From Xenopus tropicalis (lineage: Eukaryota; Chordata; Amphibia; Anura; Pipidae): a stretch of 64,000 bases of DNA. Below are positions 27,767 to 41,900 of the stretch, piece after piece. A program made the position numbers and the translations under genes. The DNA is taken from assembly GCF_000004195.4 (NCBI RefSeq), contig NC_030680.2, positions 141,429,545 through 141,493,544 of the forward strand, read 5' to 3'. The notes beneath the pieces were generated by a model. That model ran no database searches. It saw only the letters and a list, made by a program, of their open reading frames with translations, and had not been told where the DNA came from. Within the stretch, counting starts at the first letter, position 1. Each line of letters starts with the position of its first letter.

Positions 27767-30700
27767 CTTTCTTTTTTACAGGATTGTGGAATATGCTGGC
27801 ACTTTATAAATAAAAGTAAATAATAACATGGCATTATAGAGTTCACAGTGGTACAACAACTTGCCAAACAGGGCAGCCAGCTCCAACAGGAACAGTGACA
27901 AATATATGTGATCATCAACTTGGGTAATCAACTTGGGTACCCAATTTGATACACTCCACACCCATCTAGAGGAAACCAGCTTCTTGATTGTCTACTTGGG
28001 AACCCAACTTGATTCACTTTGCAACCATCTAGAGGAAGAGAGCTTAATGATCGTCTACTTGGGAACCCAACTTGATTCACTTTTCACCCATCTAGAGGAA
28101 GACAGCTTCCTGATCGTCTACTTGGAAACCCACCTTGATTTACTGCACCCATCTAGAGGAAACCAGCTTCTTGATTGTCTACTTGGGAACCCAACTTGAT
28201 TCACTTTGCACATATCTAGAGGAAGACAGCTTAATGATCGTCTACTTGGGAACCCAACTTGATTCACTTTGCACATATCTAGAGGAAGACAGCTTAATGA
28301 TCGTCTACTTGGGAACCCAACTTGATTCACTTTGCACATATCTAGAGGAAGACAGCTTAATGATCGTCTACTTGGGAACCCAACTTGATTCACTTTGCAC
28401 ATATCTAGAGGAAGACAGCTTAATGATCGTCTACTTGGGAACCCAACTTGATTCACTTTGCACATATCTAGAGGAAGACAGCTTAATGATCGTCTACTTG
28501 GGAACCCAACTTGATTCACTTTGCACCCATCTAGAAGAAGACAGCTTCCTGATCGTCTACTTGGAAACCCACCTTGATATACTGCACCCATCTAGAGGTA
28601 GACAGCTTCCTGATCATCTACTTGGGAACTCAACTTGATTCACTTTGCACCCATCTAGAGGAAACCAGCTTCCTGATCATCCCCTTGGGCACCCAATTTG
28701 ATTCACTGCACACCCATCTAGAGGAAGACAGCATCATCTACTTGGGTACTCAAAAACCAAGACACCACTGGGACATATAGGCACAGGATAACCAGGTCTG
28801 GTTCCCCATTGGGTACTGCAGTGCCAAAAACATTTCACTGTTGCATAAAATCAATGATGGGTTCCACAAAATACTAAGAATACAGTGTTGGCATTGCTGC
28901 GTCGGGTCCCTAGTTGGGCACTGTCTGCAAAGAGTTTGTATGACCTCTGTGTGCCAGGTTGAACTGGCTCCTGATGGACCTGACCCTAGTTTGTCCATAA
29001 CAGGAACCTCAAATTGAAAGCTCCACTGGGACAGGGACTGATCTAAACGATACATAATATGTATAAAGTGCTAGTGTTGAATGGTGTTATGATACAAGGA
29101 AAATAAAATGACTATAAGACAAAGGTTGGCCCACTTGCCTCGGTATACAAATCCCATCAGATCACACAGGTGTGGAGCTGTGTGACAAATCTTAAAAAAG
29201 AGCCATAAGTGTTTGCTAATATATTTTGTGACCTGATACAGAGTGTCAGTGATTTACCACTTCCCAATACATGCTTAATTAAATCAGATGGCATGATTAC
29301 TAATTAAACTAGGAGTTCCAAAGCGCAACTGTCAAGACTCATCACTCACCTATTAAACTTGCCATAGACGCTGTATTAATTATCTTGCCGTATCCTTGAC
29401 TCAGCATAACGCGGCCTGCAGCCTATGGAGAGAATGAAAGGGAGGAACAGTGACCCTTTTTTTTGGTGAGCTGACAGAGGATGACACGATAATGAACAGT
29501 TCACAAAATTTCAGCATTGAGCGTGGAACCAAATAAAAAAAACAAAGAAAGAAAAAACGGATAAGGACCTAGAAGTGGTGTCGATTGGCTTTTTATAAAA
29601 AAAGGGAAAATTGCAGCTCTTTGATTTTGGCAACAAGCGTCTATACGTTTATCAATGGGAACCCGAAATCTGCAATTAATTAGCAGTTTCCGTTGTTAAT
29701 CCTAATTAACGATTAAGCAATAGCGCAGAAAGGCCACGCTTCAAAGGCTATTCAAAGCATTCATTTGCTTTGCGTCTGAGCAGCATTATATCTGTACTTC
29801 TCTATTGCTCCTAATGGGCCACCGATCCGTTTGGGGTTTTCAAGCTTAAGAAAGCAGTGCAAAAAAATATATATATACTCTGATTGGCTGGATTTTCCGG
29901 GGAAAATCACTGCGGCCATGGGAGGGTGGAAATTACAAAAATAAAATGGCACATTTTTTTTGAAGCTCCAAATATCTATTTAATGTCAACGTTGGAGAGA
30001 TTTAATGAAAACAATTATTAAAGAGGTGGAAAAAGGTACAGAGGGACCCAATTAAGCATTTTATCCTTTGTCCTGTGCCCCTGCTTTAGGTATAGCCCAA
30101 AGTAAGATCAGCTCTAAATCTGGGACACTGTTTAGGAAAATGATGTACTTGATCCCAACTAAGATATAATTACCCCTTATTGGGGCCAGAACAGCCCTAT
30201 TGGGTTTATTTAATGGTTAAATGATTCCCTTTTCTCTGTAATAATAAAACAGTACTTGTACTTGATCCCAACTAAGATATAATTACCCCTTATTGGGGGC
30301 AGAACAGCCCTATTGGGTTTATTTCATGGTTAAATGATTCCTTTTCTCTGTAATAATAAAACAGTACTTGTACTTGATCCCAACTAAGATATAATTACCC
30401 CTTATTGGGGGCAGAACAGCCCTATTGGGTTTATTTCATGGTTAAATGATTCCCTTTTCTCTATAATAATAAAACAGTACCTGTACTTGATCCCAACTAA
30501 GATATAATTACCCCTTATTGGGGCAGAACAGTCCTATTGGGTTTATTTCATGGTTAAATGATTCCTTTTCTCTGTAATAATAAAACAGTACCTGTACTTG
30601 ATCCCAACTAAGATATAATTACCCCTTATTGGGGGCAGAACAGCCCTATTGGGTTTATTTAATGGTTAAATGATTCCCTTTTCTCTGTAATAATAAAACA

Positions 30701-31256
30701 GTACCTGTACTTGATCCCAACTAAGATATAATTACCCCTTATTGGGGGCAGAACAGCCCTATTGGGTTTATTTAATGGTTAAATGATTCCCTTTTCTCTG
30801 TAATAATAAAACAGTACCTGTACTTGATCCCAACTAAGATATAATTAATCATTTTTGGATGCAAAACAATCCTATTGGGTTTAATTAATGTTTTATTGAT
30901 TTTTTAGTAGACAAGGTATGGAGATCCGAATTACGGAAAGACCCCTTATTCAGAATAACCTTGGCCCAGAGCATTCTGGATAATGGGTCCTATACCTGTA
31001 CTCTGAACTGCGTTATTTTGAAATTAGTGCACACTTTTTGACCTGCCTTTTTCTTGGATTTTCTATGCAATTAAGTGTTTGGAATAATATAAGATTAGGA
31101 GTCAGGAATTCCATGACCATATAAAGGCATAAGGCTAAAGGCTGTTTTACAGGTCGGGGAACTATTAAACTAATTATATATATATATATATATAATGGTG
31201 TAAAATGAGGGATAACCTAAAATATGATGTAAACTTGATGTTTTACTGTATGTATC

Positions 31257-31314
<58 letters not shown>

Positions 31315-34300
31315 ACCTATTGTAAAATATAAGGATATTATACGTCACTAAGGACTTCCCTGACCATATAACAGGCACAAGACTAAAAGCTAAACTTCAA
31401 GGTAACTTCTAATATCCTCATAATAAACAGGGGGTGTATTATTTTTTTTTTTTTTTTTAATAATACACAAGTTCCAGCGAGTCATGTGACAGAAATTACA
31501 TCAACGCCAACGATAACTGATGACATCACAAAGCACCATTTATAAGGATATCATTTGCAGGATATCCAGGGCTCTTGTGTAATATTACATATAAATATGT
31601 AATAGAATATCTAAAAAAAACTGTGGATTTGCATTTTTTACCAAACCATCATTTTTGCTGCTTGTTTTCACTCATTTTATATTTAATTGGGGTGTTGTGT
31701 ATTTTGTTTGCGTGCCTCAAACTGGAGGTTGCGCCATGCACCCATTTGGAGATGAATATATATATATGTGTGTGTGTATATACACCTATATATTTCTGTA
31801 TATTTAGTTTCTATTAAATTATTATTTCTACTGATAAAACTTATTTGCTCTCATAAAATCACCTGGACTCTTAGTAACCAACATGGCAGCCCCTGCCCCA
31901 GGGCACCCCAGAAAGTCTGTAATACCCACCTGACAGCACATGAAAAGGCCCCGCAGGTTCACACTGAATGTTTTGTCCCACTCTTCCAGCGTGGTATCTT
32001 CGCTCGCCGAATTCATATTAATCCCAGCGTTATTACATGCTATGTCAATTCTCCCCCAATTAGTCACAATTGTATCTACAATCCTTTTCACATCTTCTTC
32101 TTTGCTAATATCCGCTGCTATGGCAACCGATTTTATCCCTACAGAAAGGTTTGGTATAAATTACACGTTATTAGTAAGGGGGAAAAAAAAAAGAAAAGTT
32201 TTTGGGAAAAATATTAGGGTTAGAGTTAGATTAAAAATATTTATTCACTTATTTATCAATGTACAAATAATAAAAGTACACTGTGGGCTCTTGGTCCTGA
32301 TAAAATGCACGTTTGCAGATTGTCAATTGTTACTGTCAAAGTTGTAAATGCTTCGTAGTGAGGGAAATATTTTATTGTTGTGGGACAGTGACACCTGCTG
32401 GTCAGGAATAAGAAAGCACTTTCTACTTAATTTTGGGGGATAAATGCTGTTTTCCTGCATTTGTTTTGAGAGTGCAACCAACAACAGTTAAGCCTCTGTC
32501 TGCAACTTATATAATAACACACAGCGACCTTCTAAAAATATATATTTATTGTTCAACAAAGTAAAGTTTAAAAACAGTGGGGATAAATACAGTATATTGA
32601 CTAATAATACATGCAAGATTATATCCTATAACAGTAATTCCGGTCATGTCCATATAACAAGGTGGTACAGGTGTAAGTAATGCTGCTACCTTATGGCATT
32701 GGGCTTGGGTCTATGAGAGCTTGTCCCTATTAAAAGCCACAGCAGGGTAGGATCAGCCTTGTAGGACCAATGCTTTGGTCTAAAGACATTTTAACCACAA
32801 ATAAACAAGATGGAAGGATGGTTTCAGCCTACAGGGCAGAGAAGGCAGCCCCTAATTCTGCACAGGGCGTTCAGGAATGTAAAGGGTTCAATGTACCAAT
32901 ATATATATTAGTAAGTCAGGTCAAGGGCCTAGCTAGTAACTTCTAGTTGCAATTAAAAGTACACTGGGCATTTTTCTGTTTTAAAATCCCCCATCACCAT
33001 AGACATCAGGCACAATAAAACATTTACTTACCCTTTACTTGTAGCTCAAAGGCAACAGCCTCTGCTTTCTCAAGCATCAGGTCTACAACGGCAACTTTGG
33101 CTCCTGCTTCCCCTAGGGCATGGGCAAAGGCTCTTCCAATACCCTGACCACCCCCTGTCACATAGGCCACCCTTCCATCTAAGCGCATCCGATCCAGAAT
33201 ACTAAGGCCTTTATAGCCCCAGAACACATCGTCCTTCACAATTACATCCTGTCCCAGGTAAAGAAAAACAGAATTTAGAAGGTCTTTCTGTGAATCCAAA
33301 AAACCCAAATCATGGGAGAACATGAGAAGGGGAGAAGATGGGTGAAGGTGAAGATTATGATAAAAAAAAAAAGGACAGTTGAGGTTATTAAGCTACATGT
33401 GACATTACAAGACTTGAGTTGAGTGAGTAATAATAAAGGTTCTCCTAGGCCATCATAGCAAATGCACCTTACCTTCTCCGAGCCAGATGGAGGGACAAAT
33501 ATCCTTCTTGCAATGATAATGGAACCATCTATGGGTAATGTGACCTTTAGAAACCCAGAAAAATGCATTAGGCTTTATATCAAGGATCTAGAACTTAAAT
33601 CTAGAACACAGTCTCTACTCCAACCTTTACCTGCTCATTGATAATCATCTGATAATTCCCTATATAACCCTACCCCTGTTTATTTACTGTACTTCATATA
33701 GGAGAGCCCCTCGTAACCAACAACCAGTCCCTACTACAATCGTTAAGCAATGCTCTCTAGTATGATTACACATATGCAACAGTTGACATGAATTTTGGTC
33801 ACCTATGGAGTCATGAATAACATGGACTAAGATTTTTATAGCGGGGCAGTAACCTATAGCAACCAAAAAGCAATTAGCTTTTACTTGTCAATTGCAGTTT
33901 AATTGTAGGGAAAGTCTTTGCCTACTACATACCCCCCTAGTCTCCTGGTTCACCTGTGTACTATAAATGGCTGCCATGTTTGAGTCTATGGAGAGGAAAA
34001 CCCTATATAAATGCCACTTTTGTAAGCATTTCAGTGCCATCCAGTTTTATTCCATATGGAGGGTCTTTTGCCCACTAGACTTGTCATTTCAGGGACGGAT
34101 CCCATGTGGAAGAAGTCTCTGGACCCTCATACTGGATGGGGAGCACTAAAGAAGTCATTGCAAGGACATATATAGCCCCCAGCTGTGCCAACCCCTGTTC
34201 AGACGGCCATACATATATAGATCTGGTCTGACAGTTTGGATGATATTTGGCCGCACTGCCCAAACATCTGGGCACCCGAGAAAACTCAGGGAATCCAATA

Positions 34301-37275
34301 TACCCTCAAGTGATCCCTACACATGGGGTCAATGCTATCTCACCATCTGTAGATGAACATTGGCCCATATAGCATTTTCCCTAGCCAGTCAGAGAGCCTA
34401 TATATTGACCCATGTGTGATCTTGTCTAGAGATCCCTTGTATATTGTGTATTATAGATATATATTTATTGGGATAACGGTCTCTTACTATAAACCACAGG
34501 CAGCACTGCTTGAATTTCCATGAAATTGCTTCTAGGGGAAAAAAAAAAATCCCATTCATGTAAAATCAGTTATGTTGCGTTTCATACTCTACGAGCTGCT
34601 TGTTCCGGGGCAGATTATATTTTTATTCCATGGTTTTCTTCAGCGGAGCCGCGTTATAATAAATAGAAGGGGCTCATGATTATCAAAATGTCAAGTTGAC
34701 GGATACAGATGCACACAATCCAATTAGCATTTTTATCCCCCCAGGCAAATGGTTCCTTTTATGAATCCCATGTAGGACTGTGTGTAAACGCTCATACTAA
34801 TGTGCAGGCACTCGTTCCCCTACCGACGGTTTAGGAGTTAAAGGGGAGATTTTCCTACTATTGTTAACTAGTATTTTTATTTTATATTATTATTTGCCTT
34901 TCTCCAATTTGAACTCTTTATAAGCTCCTTGTTTGTTAGGGTTACAGCACCCAGAAAGCAGAATGTATTGGTTAATCATAATATAATCATATTTCACCAA
35001 GGATATTTTCTGGGCAGGGGGCTTTTTTTTATCCTTTTCAGTTTCTGCCCCTACTGATGGGGTAAGCGGGGTAAGTAACCTAAAAATATTCCTGTGACAG
35101 CCAAGTATCTTCTATATACTGGATTATTGGCCTCCCTGCCCTACTTGAAAGCCAGCCCTGGGAAGGGCAACTTTTTTAGGGTATTAATCTACAGGGTGCT
35201 TTGCCCTCTACTGCCATCTAGGGGAAATGGCTGGAAAAAAATACCCGCTAGTCCCCGCTCTGGAGCAGGGACTGATGGGAATGTGATAGGGACCTTAGAT
35301 TGTAAGCTCCACTGGGGCAGGGGTTGATGGGAATGTGATAGGGACCTTAGATTGTAAGCTCACTGGGGCAGGGACTGATGGGAATGTGATAGGGACCTTA
35401 GATTGTAAGCTCACTGGGGCAGGGACTGATGGGAATGTGATAGGGACTTTAGATTGTAAGCTCACTGGGGCAGGGACTGATGGGAATGGGATAGGGACCT
35501 TATATTGTAAGCTCACTGGGGCAGGGACTGATGGGAATATACTAGGGACCTTAGATTGTAAGCTCACTGGGGCAGGGACTGATGGGAATGTGATAGGGAC
35601 TTTAGATTGTAAGCTCACTGGGGCAGGGACTGATGGGAATGGGATAGGGACCTTAGATTGTAAGCTCACTGGGGCAGGGACTGATGGGAATGGGATAGGG
35701 ACCTTATATTGTAAGCTCACTGGGGCAGGGACTGATGGGAATATAATAGGGACCTTAGATTGTAAGCTCACTGGGGCAGGGACTGATGGGAATGTGATAG
35801 GGACCTTAGATTGTAAGCTCCACTGGGGCAGGGGTTGATGGGAATGTGATAGGGACCTTAGATTGTAAGCTCACTGGGGCAGGGACTGATGGGAATGGGA
35901 TAGGGACCTTAGATTGTAAGCTCCACTGGGGCAGGGACTGATGGGAATGTGATAGGAACCTTAGATTGTAACCTCACTGGGGCAGGGACTGATGGGAATG
36001 TGATAGGAACCTTAGATTGTAAGCTCCACTGGGGCAGGGACTGATGGGAATGGGATAGGGGCCTTAGATTGTAAGCTCACTGGGGCAGGGACTGATGGGA
36101 ATGGGATAGGGGCCTTAGATTGTAAGCTCCACTGGGGCAGGGACTGATGGGAATGTGATAGGGACCTTAGATTGTAAGATCACTGGGGCAGGGACTGATG
36201 GGAATGTGATAGGGACCTTAGATTGTAAGCTCACTGGGGCAGGGACTGATGGGAATGTGATAGGGACCTTAGATTGTAAGCTCACTGGGGCAGGGACTGA
36301 TGGGAATGGGATAGGGGCCTTAGATTGTAAGCTCCACTGGGGCAGGGACTGATGGGAATGTGATAGGGACCTTAGATTGTAAGATCACTGGGGTAGGGAC
36401 TGATGGGAATGTGATAGGGACCTTAGATTGTAAGCTCACTGGGGCAGGGACTGATGGGAATGTGATAGGGACCTTAGATTGTAAGCTCACTGGGGCAGGG
36501 ACTGATGGGAATGTGATAGGGACCTTAGATTGTAAGATCACTGGGGTAGGGATTAATGTATAATTTCTGTAAAGCGCTATGGAATATGTTGGTGTTATAT
36601 AAATAAAAGATAACAACAACTCCTAATAATAATAATATGTTGTTTTGCTACTGAGTCCCTGCTCCCCTGCCTGACAGCACCCACCTGTTCCAACGCCGGG
36701 TCGGTATTAATTACATCTGTCACTTTCCTGGCCACGGCCGATCCCTCCTCATCACCCGTGATTTCCAGGGAATGATGCTCTCTCACAAGAGCGCTTTGCA
36801 CGCAGATCACACCGTTCATTTTTAGCATATTGCCGCTCATAATCAGGTTGTAATAGTTTATATGACTGCGCTCGGCGGCATCGATAAACACCATGTCAAA
36901 TTGCTCGCCTGAAGCGGCCAACTCCTGCAAGACAACAAACAGACGCGGAATACAGATGTATCGGATTAAGTGTGAAAAGGGAGAAACAGGCGAGCGATAA
37001 TACGGGAGCCTCGGAGACATCCCAAGCAGAACCGGAGAGAATTACTGACAAGGTGCTCACATTTATTCAACACAAATTCAGATATCGGCCCTTGTAGCAA
37101 AACACATTCTTATTTCAAGCGTAAATAGGCAGAAAATTATACGGCATTTGTTATGGAGCTGCCGGCTTGGCTTACAATGGCTACTTATGATCAACAGTCA
37201 CAAATTGCCTTCACCTTCTATAGATGGGAAATAATAACCTATTGTTGGTCGGTTGGGCAACAGGAACTGTCACAT

Positions 37276-37329
<54 letters not shown>

Positions 37330-38941
37330 ACATAGTAACATAGTAAGTTGGGTTGAAAAAAGACGTACGTCCATCACGTTCAACCATCATGCCTATATAT
37401 AACCTGCCTAACTGCTAGTTTTTATGTGACAAAAAGTCACGTGATGTTAAGGATTCGGTTTGGCCACGAGTGTGGATTCGGTCAAATCCGAATCCTGCTG
37501 AAAAGAGCAGAATCTTGGCCGAATCCCAAACTGAATCCTGGATTCTGTGCATCCCTTGTAGATTGTAAGCTCTTTTGGGCAGGGCTCTCTTTACCTCTTG
37601 TATCGGTTATTGATTGCTTTATATGTTACTCTGTATGTCCAATGTATGTAACCCACTTATTGTACAGCGCTGCGGGGTATGTTGGCGCTTTATAAATAAA
37701 TGTTATTATTAATAGTAATAATAACAATAATCCCAACAATGAACACATTTGACACGTAGAGAGAATAATGTCCCCTATTTTGTGCAGTATCAAGATATTA
37801 GAAGTAAGGGATAATGTACCCCCTACTGTAAATGATAAGGATATTAGCAGTCACTGAGGGGTTCTGTGCCCATATAAAGGCACAAGGCTGCAGGCTGAGT
37901 TATACAAGGAACTCTGAGTATCACTTATGTATTATAAGGGATAATGTACCCCCTACTGTAAATGATAAGGATATTAGCAGTCACTGAGGGGTTCTGTGCC
38001 CATATAAAGGCACAAGGCTGCAGGCTGAGTTATACAGGGAACTCTGAGTATCACTCATGTATTATAAGGGATAATGTACCCCCTACTGTAAATGATAAGG
38101 ATATTAGCAGTCACTGAGGGGTTCTGTGCCCATATAAAGGCACAAGGCTGCAGGCTGAGTTATACAAGGAACTCTGAGTATCACTTATGTATTATAAGGG
38201 ATAATGTACCCCCTACTGTAAATGATAAGGATATTAGCAGTCACTGAGGGGTTCTGTGCCCATATAAAGGCACAAGGCTGCAGGCTGAGTTATACAGGGA
38301 ACTCTGAGTATCACTCATGTATTATAAGGGATAATGTACCCCCTACTTTAAATGATAAGGATATTAGAAATCACTGAAGGGTTCTGTGATGTCAAAAATA
38401 TCCCATTTGAGCACAGGAGAACAAAACTGCACGGCATATTCTAGATGGGGCCTTACCAGCGATCTGCAAAGTGGAAGAATAACCCCCTCTTCTCGTGAAT
38501 CTATGTTCCTTTTAATACAGCTCAAGTTGTCAGGATTCCATTTGATAATAAGAGCCATATAACCCACTGTAGTGCAACCCAGGTTAGGTGCACTGCCTCT
38601 GGGACCCCATGCGCTAAAGCAGGTATCGCCACAAAAAAGTGCTAGTATAGACAAGTGCACGTAGGCAAGTGTATTCTATACTCATGTTAGTGTGTAGTAC
38701 TGCACCTTGTTATCATAAATGAGCTCTACAGAGGTAAAATTAAATGGATAATGGTTCAGTTCTCACTGAAAGACAGGGCTTGCAATTATCAGGAGTTGCA
38801 TTGTTTAAAACTGATTTCATTGCCAGCATAAGCTGTTTTGCCTGCAGTACAGATTGTATGTAGCTGCTGCTCCCTGCTGGCAAGAAGCGGTACTGCATGC
38901 TAAGAAGCCAACACAGCAGGCTTACCTTTAGCCGGCAATAA

Positions 38942-38975
<34 letters not shown>

Positions 38976-41900
38976 ATACCTATCTCTGTATGTCACTTGC
39001 CCTTTATAAAAATAAAAACTCACATATTCTCTAGGTATATGGTTTAGGGTCATGGTTGGTGGCACAAAAGGGTATCAAAACACCCTTGGTGGCCACCACT
39101 CACTTCCTATTCATTTCAGTGGGAATTGTGCTGCCCAGGACAGATGCTGGAGCCCGAAGGTAACCCGATTGTTATTAAATTAAGAAGAATACTATTAAAC
39201 ACTGGAGATTATCCCTATTGCCCTCTCTATATGTGTATTTCCCAGCTGCCCGTTCCAGTGCTGGGGAGGAAAGGGGGCAACATTTCAACCTTCTGTAAAT
39301 CCACAAAGTATCTTCAAGGCAATTCGACTGAGGTCAGGCAGAATGCAGGTCTCTCCGAGCAAAGCTAAAAGCTAATTTTATGTTAGAATAAATGTCTAAT
39401 GCAGCAACATACATATTCACCAGGCAGACCGTGGGGAGCTTAAATTAGCCATAAAATCATCAGTTTTATCTGGGTCAAAAACAGAAGAAGAGGAAAAAAA
39501 AAAAGGTATGAGCATTAAGAAAATGGAATGCGGATTTCCAAAGTGTGCGGTTATGCACTTCTCCCGTTCTGTCACCCGTCCCCAGAATGATTCCCACTGA
39601 CAAATCATGATCAACAGAACAGAAGACAATTTTAACACCCAAGAGAGCGCTAATGGGAAGAATGATCACTCATATAAAAGGTTTGTAACTAATGGCATTA
39701 GGGAATGTGACACCGCCATTTAATATCCACTGATAGTAAGAACGCTTCCATTTCAATACAACTGATTCATTAGCTTTACGCCCTCACCCTGCTGGCACCG
39801 CTTGGACGGTTTTAGTGAGACGTTTGGCATAGATGACTAATCAGGAGGGGAGAGTCGGCATCCTCGTATGAAGCAGTCGCTTTCAGACAAATGCATTAAC
39901 TATTGTCTTTTAACAGAAAAATGTTTTGTGTTTCCTAACATGTTCAATTGCATACGACTGCCCTGCATATATAGCTAACAAGATAATTAAAAATATGAAA
40001 TGACTATATAGAAAGAATTGATGTTTTTAAGGGGAGAGGAACCGAGCAGAGACAATTACCTTGGGCCAAGCATGTATTTATATTCTGTTCTTAACCAGAC
40101 AGACAAAGCAGTAACAGTGGGAATAATAGCCTCTGGGAAGGGACTGGGGCTGTGGGATAGCAGGTATAGTAGGGAGAGATGGTGCCTATAGTAGCAGTGG
40201 GGGGATAATAGCCTCTGGGAAGGGACTGGGGCTGTGGGGTAGCAGGTATAGTAGGGAGAGATGGTGCCTATAGTAGCAGTGGGGGGATAATAACCTCTGG
40301 GAAGGGACTGGGGCTGTGGGGTAGCAGGTATAGTAGGGAGAGATGGTGCCTATAGTAGCAGTGGGGGGATAATAGCCTCTGGGAAGGGACTGGGGCTGTG
40401 GGATAGCAGGTATAGTACGGAGAGATGGTGCCTATAGTAGCAGTGGGGGGATAATAGCCTCTGGGAAGGGACTGGGGCTGTGGGATAGCAGGTATAGTAG
40501 GGAGAGATGGTGCCTATAGTAGCAGTGGGGGGATAATAGCCTCTGGGAAGGGACTGGGGCTGTGGGATAGCAGGTATAGTAGGGAGAGATAGTGCCTATA
40601 GTAGCAGTGGGGGGATAATAGCCTCTGGGAAGGGACTGTGGCTATGGGATAGCAGGTATAGTAGGGAGAGATGGTGCCTATAGTAGCAGTGGGGGGATAA
40701 TAGCCTCTGGGAAGGGACTGGGGCTGTGGGATAGCAGGTATAGTAGGGAGAGATGGTGCCTATAGTAGCAGTGGGGGGATAATAGCCTCTGGGAAGGGAC
40801 TGGGGCTATGGGATAGCAGGTATAGTAGGAGAGATGGTGCCTATAGTAGCAGTGGGGGGATAATAGCCTCTGGGAGGCACTGGGCTGGGGGATAGCAGGT
40901 ATAGTAGGGAGAGATGGTGCTATAGTAGCAGTGGGGGGATAATAGCCTCTGGGAAGGGACTGGGGCTGTGGGATAGCAGGTATAGTAGGGAGAGATGGTG
41001 CCTATAGTAGCAGTGGGGGGATACTAGCCTCTGGGAAGGGACTGGGGCTGTGGGATAGCAGGTATAGTAGGGAGAGATGGTGCCTATAGTAGCAGTGGGG
41101 ATAAAGGCCCTGGGAAGGGACTGTTGGCCTGTGGGATAGCAGGTATAGTAGGGAGAGATGGTGCCTATAGTAGCAGTGGGGGGATAATCAGCCTCTGGGA
41201 AGGGACCTGGGGGCTGTGGGAGTAGCAGGTATAGTAGGGAGAGAATGGTGCCTATATAGCAGTGGGGGGATAATAGCCTCTGGGAAGGGACTGTGGCTGT
41301 GGGATAGCAGGTATAGTAGGGAGAGGTGGTGCCTATAGTAGCAGTGGGGGGATAAATTAGCCTCTGGGAAGGGACGTGTGGCTGTGGGATAGCAGGTATA
41401 ATAGGGAGAGATGGTGCCTATAGTAGCAGTGGGGGGATAATAGCCTCTGGGAAGGGACTGGGGCTGTGGGATAGCAGGTATAGTAGGGAGAGATGGTGCC
41501 TATAGTAGCAGTGGGGGGATAATAGCCTCTGGGAAGGGACTGGGGCTGTGGGATAGCAGGTATAGTAGGGAGAGATGGTGCCTATAGTAGCAGTGGGATA
41601 ATAGCCTCTGGGAAGGGACTGTGGCTGTGGGATAGCAGGTATAGTAGGGAGAGATGGTGCCTATAGTAGCAGTGGGGGGATAATAGCCTCTGGGAAGGGA
41701 CTGGGGCTGTGGGATAGCAGGTATAGTAGGGAGAGATGGTGCCTATAATAGCAGTGGGGGGATAATAGCCTCTGGGAAGGGACTGTGGCTGTGGGATAGC
41801 AGGTATAGTAGGGAGAGATGGTGCCTATAGTAGCAGTGGGGGGATAATAGCCTCTGGGAAGGGACTGTGGCTGTGGGATAGCAGGTATAGTAGGGAGAGA

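Noticed and set aside
28118..28638. Frames of 157 and 167 codons on opposite strands
   Set aside because: 63-bp minisatellite without stops; no start context, splice site or promoter.
35295..36619. Long repetitive frames on both strands
   Set aside because: Products of the 51-bp minisatellite, whose period is 17 codons.
38364..38660. Possible exon of a host gene on the minus strand
   Set aside because: The recognisable part is the CR1-like reverse transcriptase C-terminus, so it is a LINE fragment.
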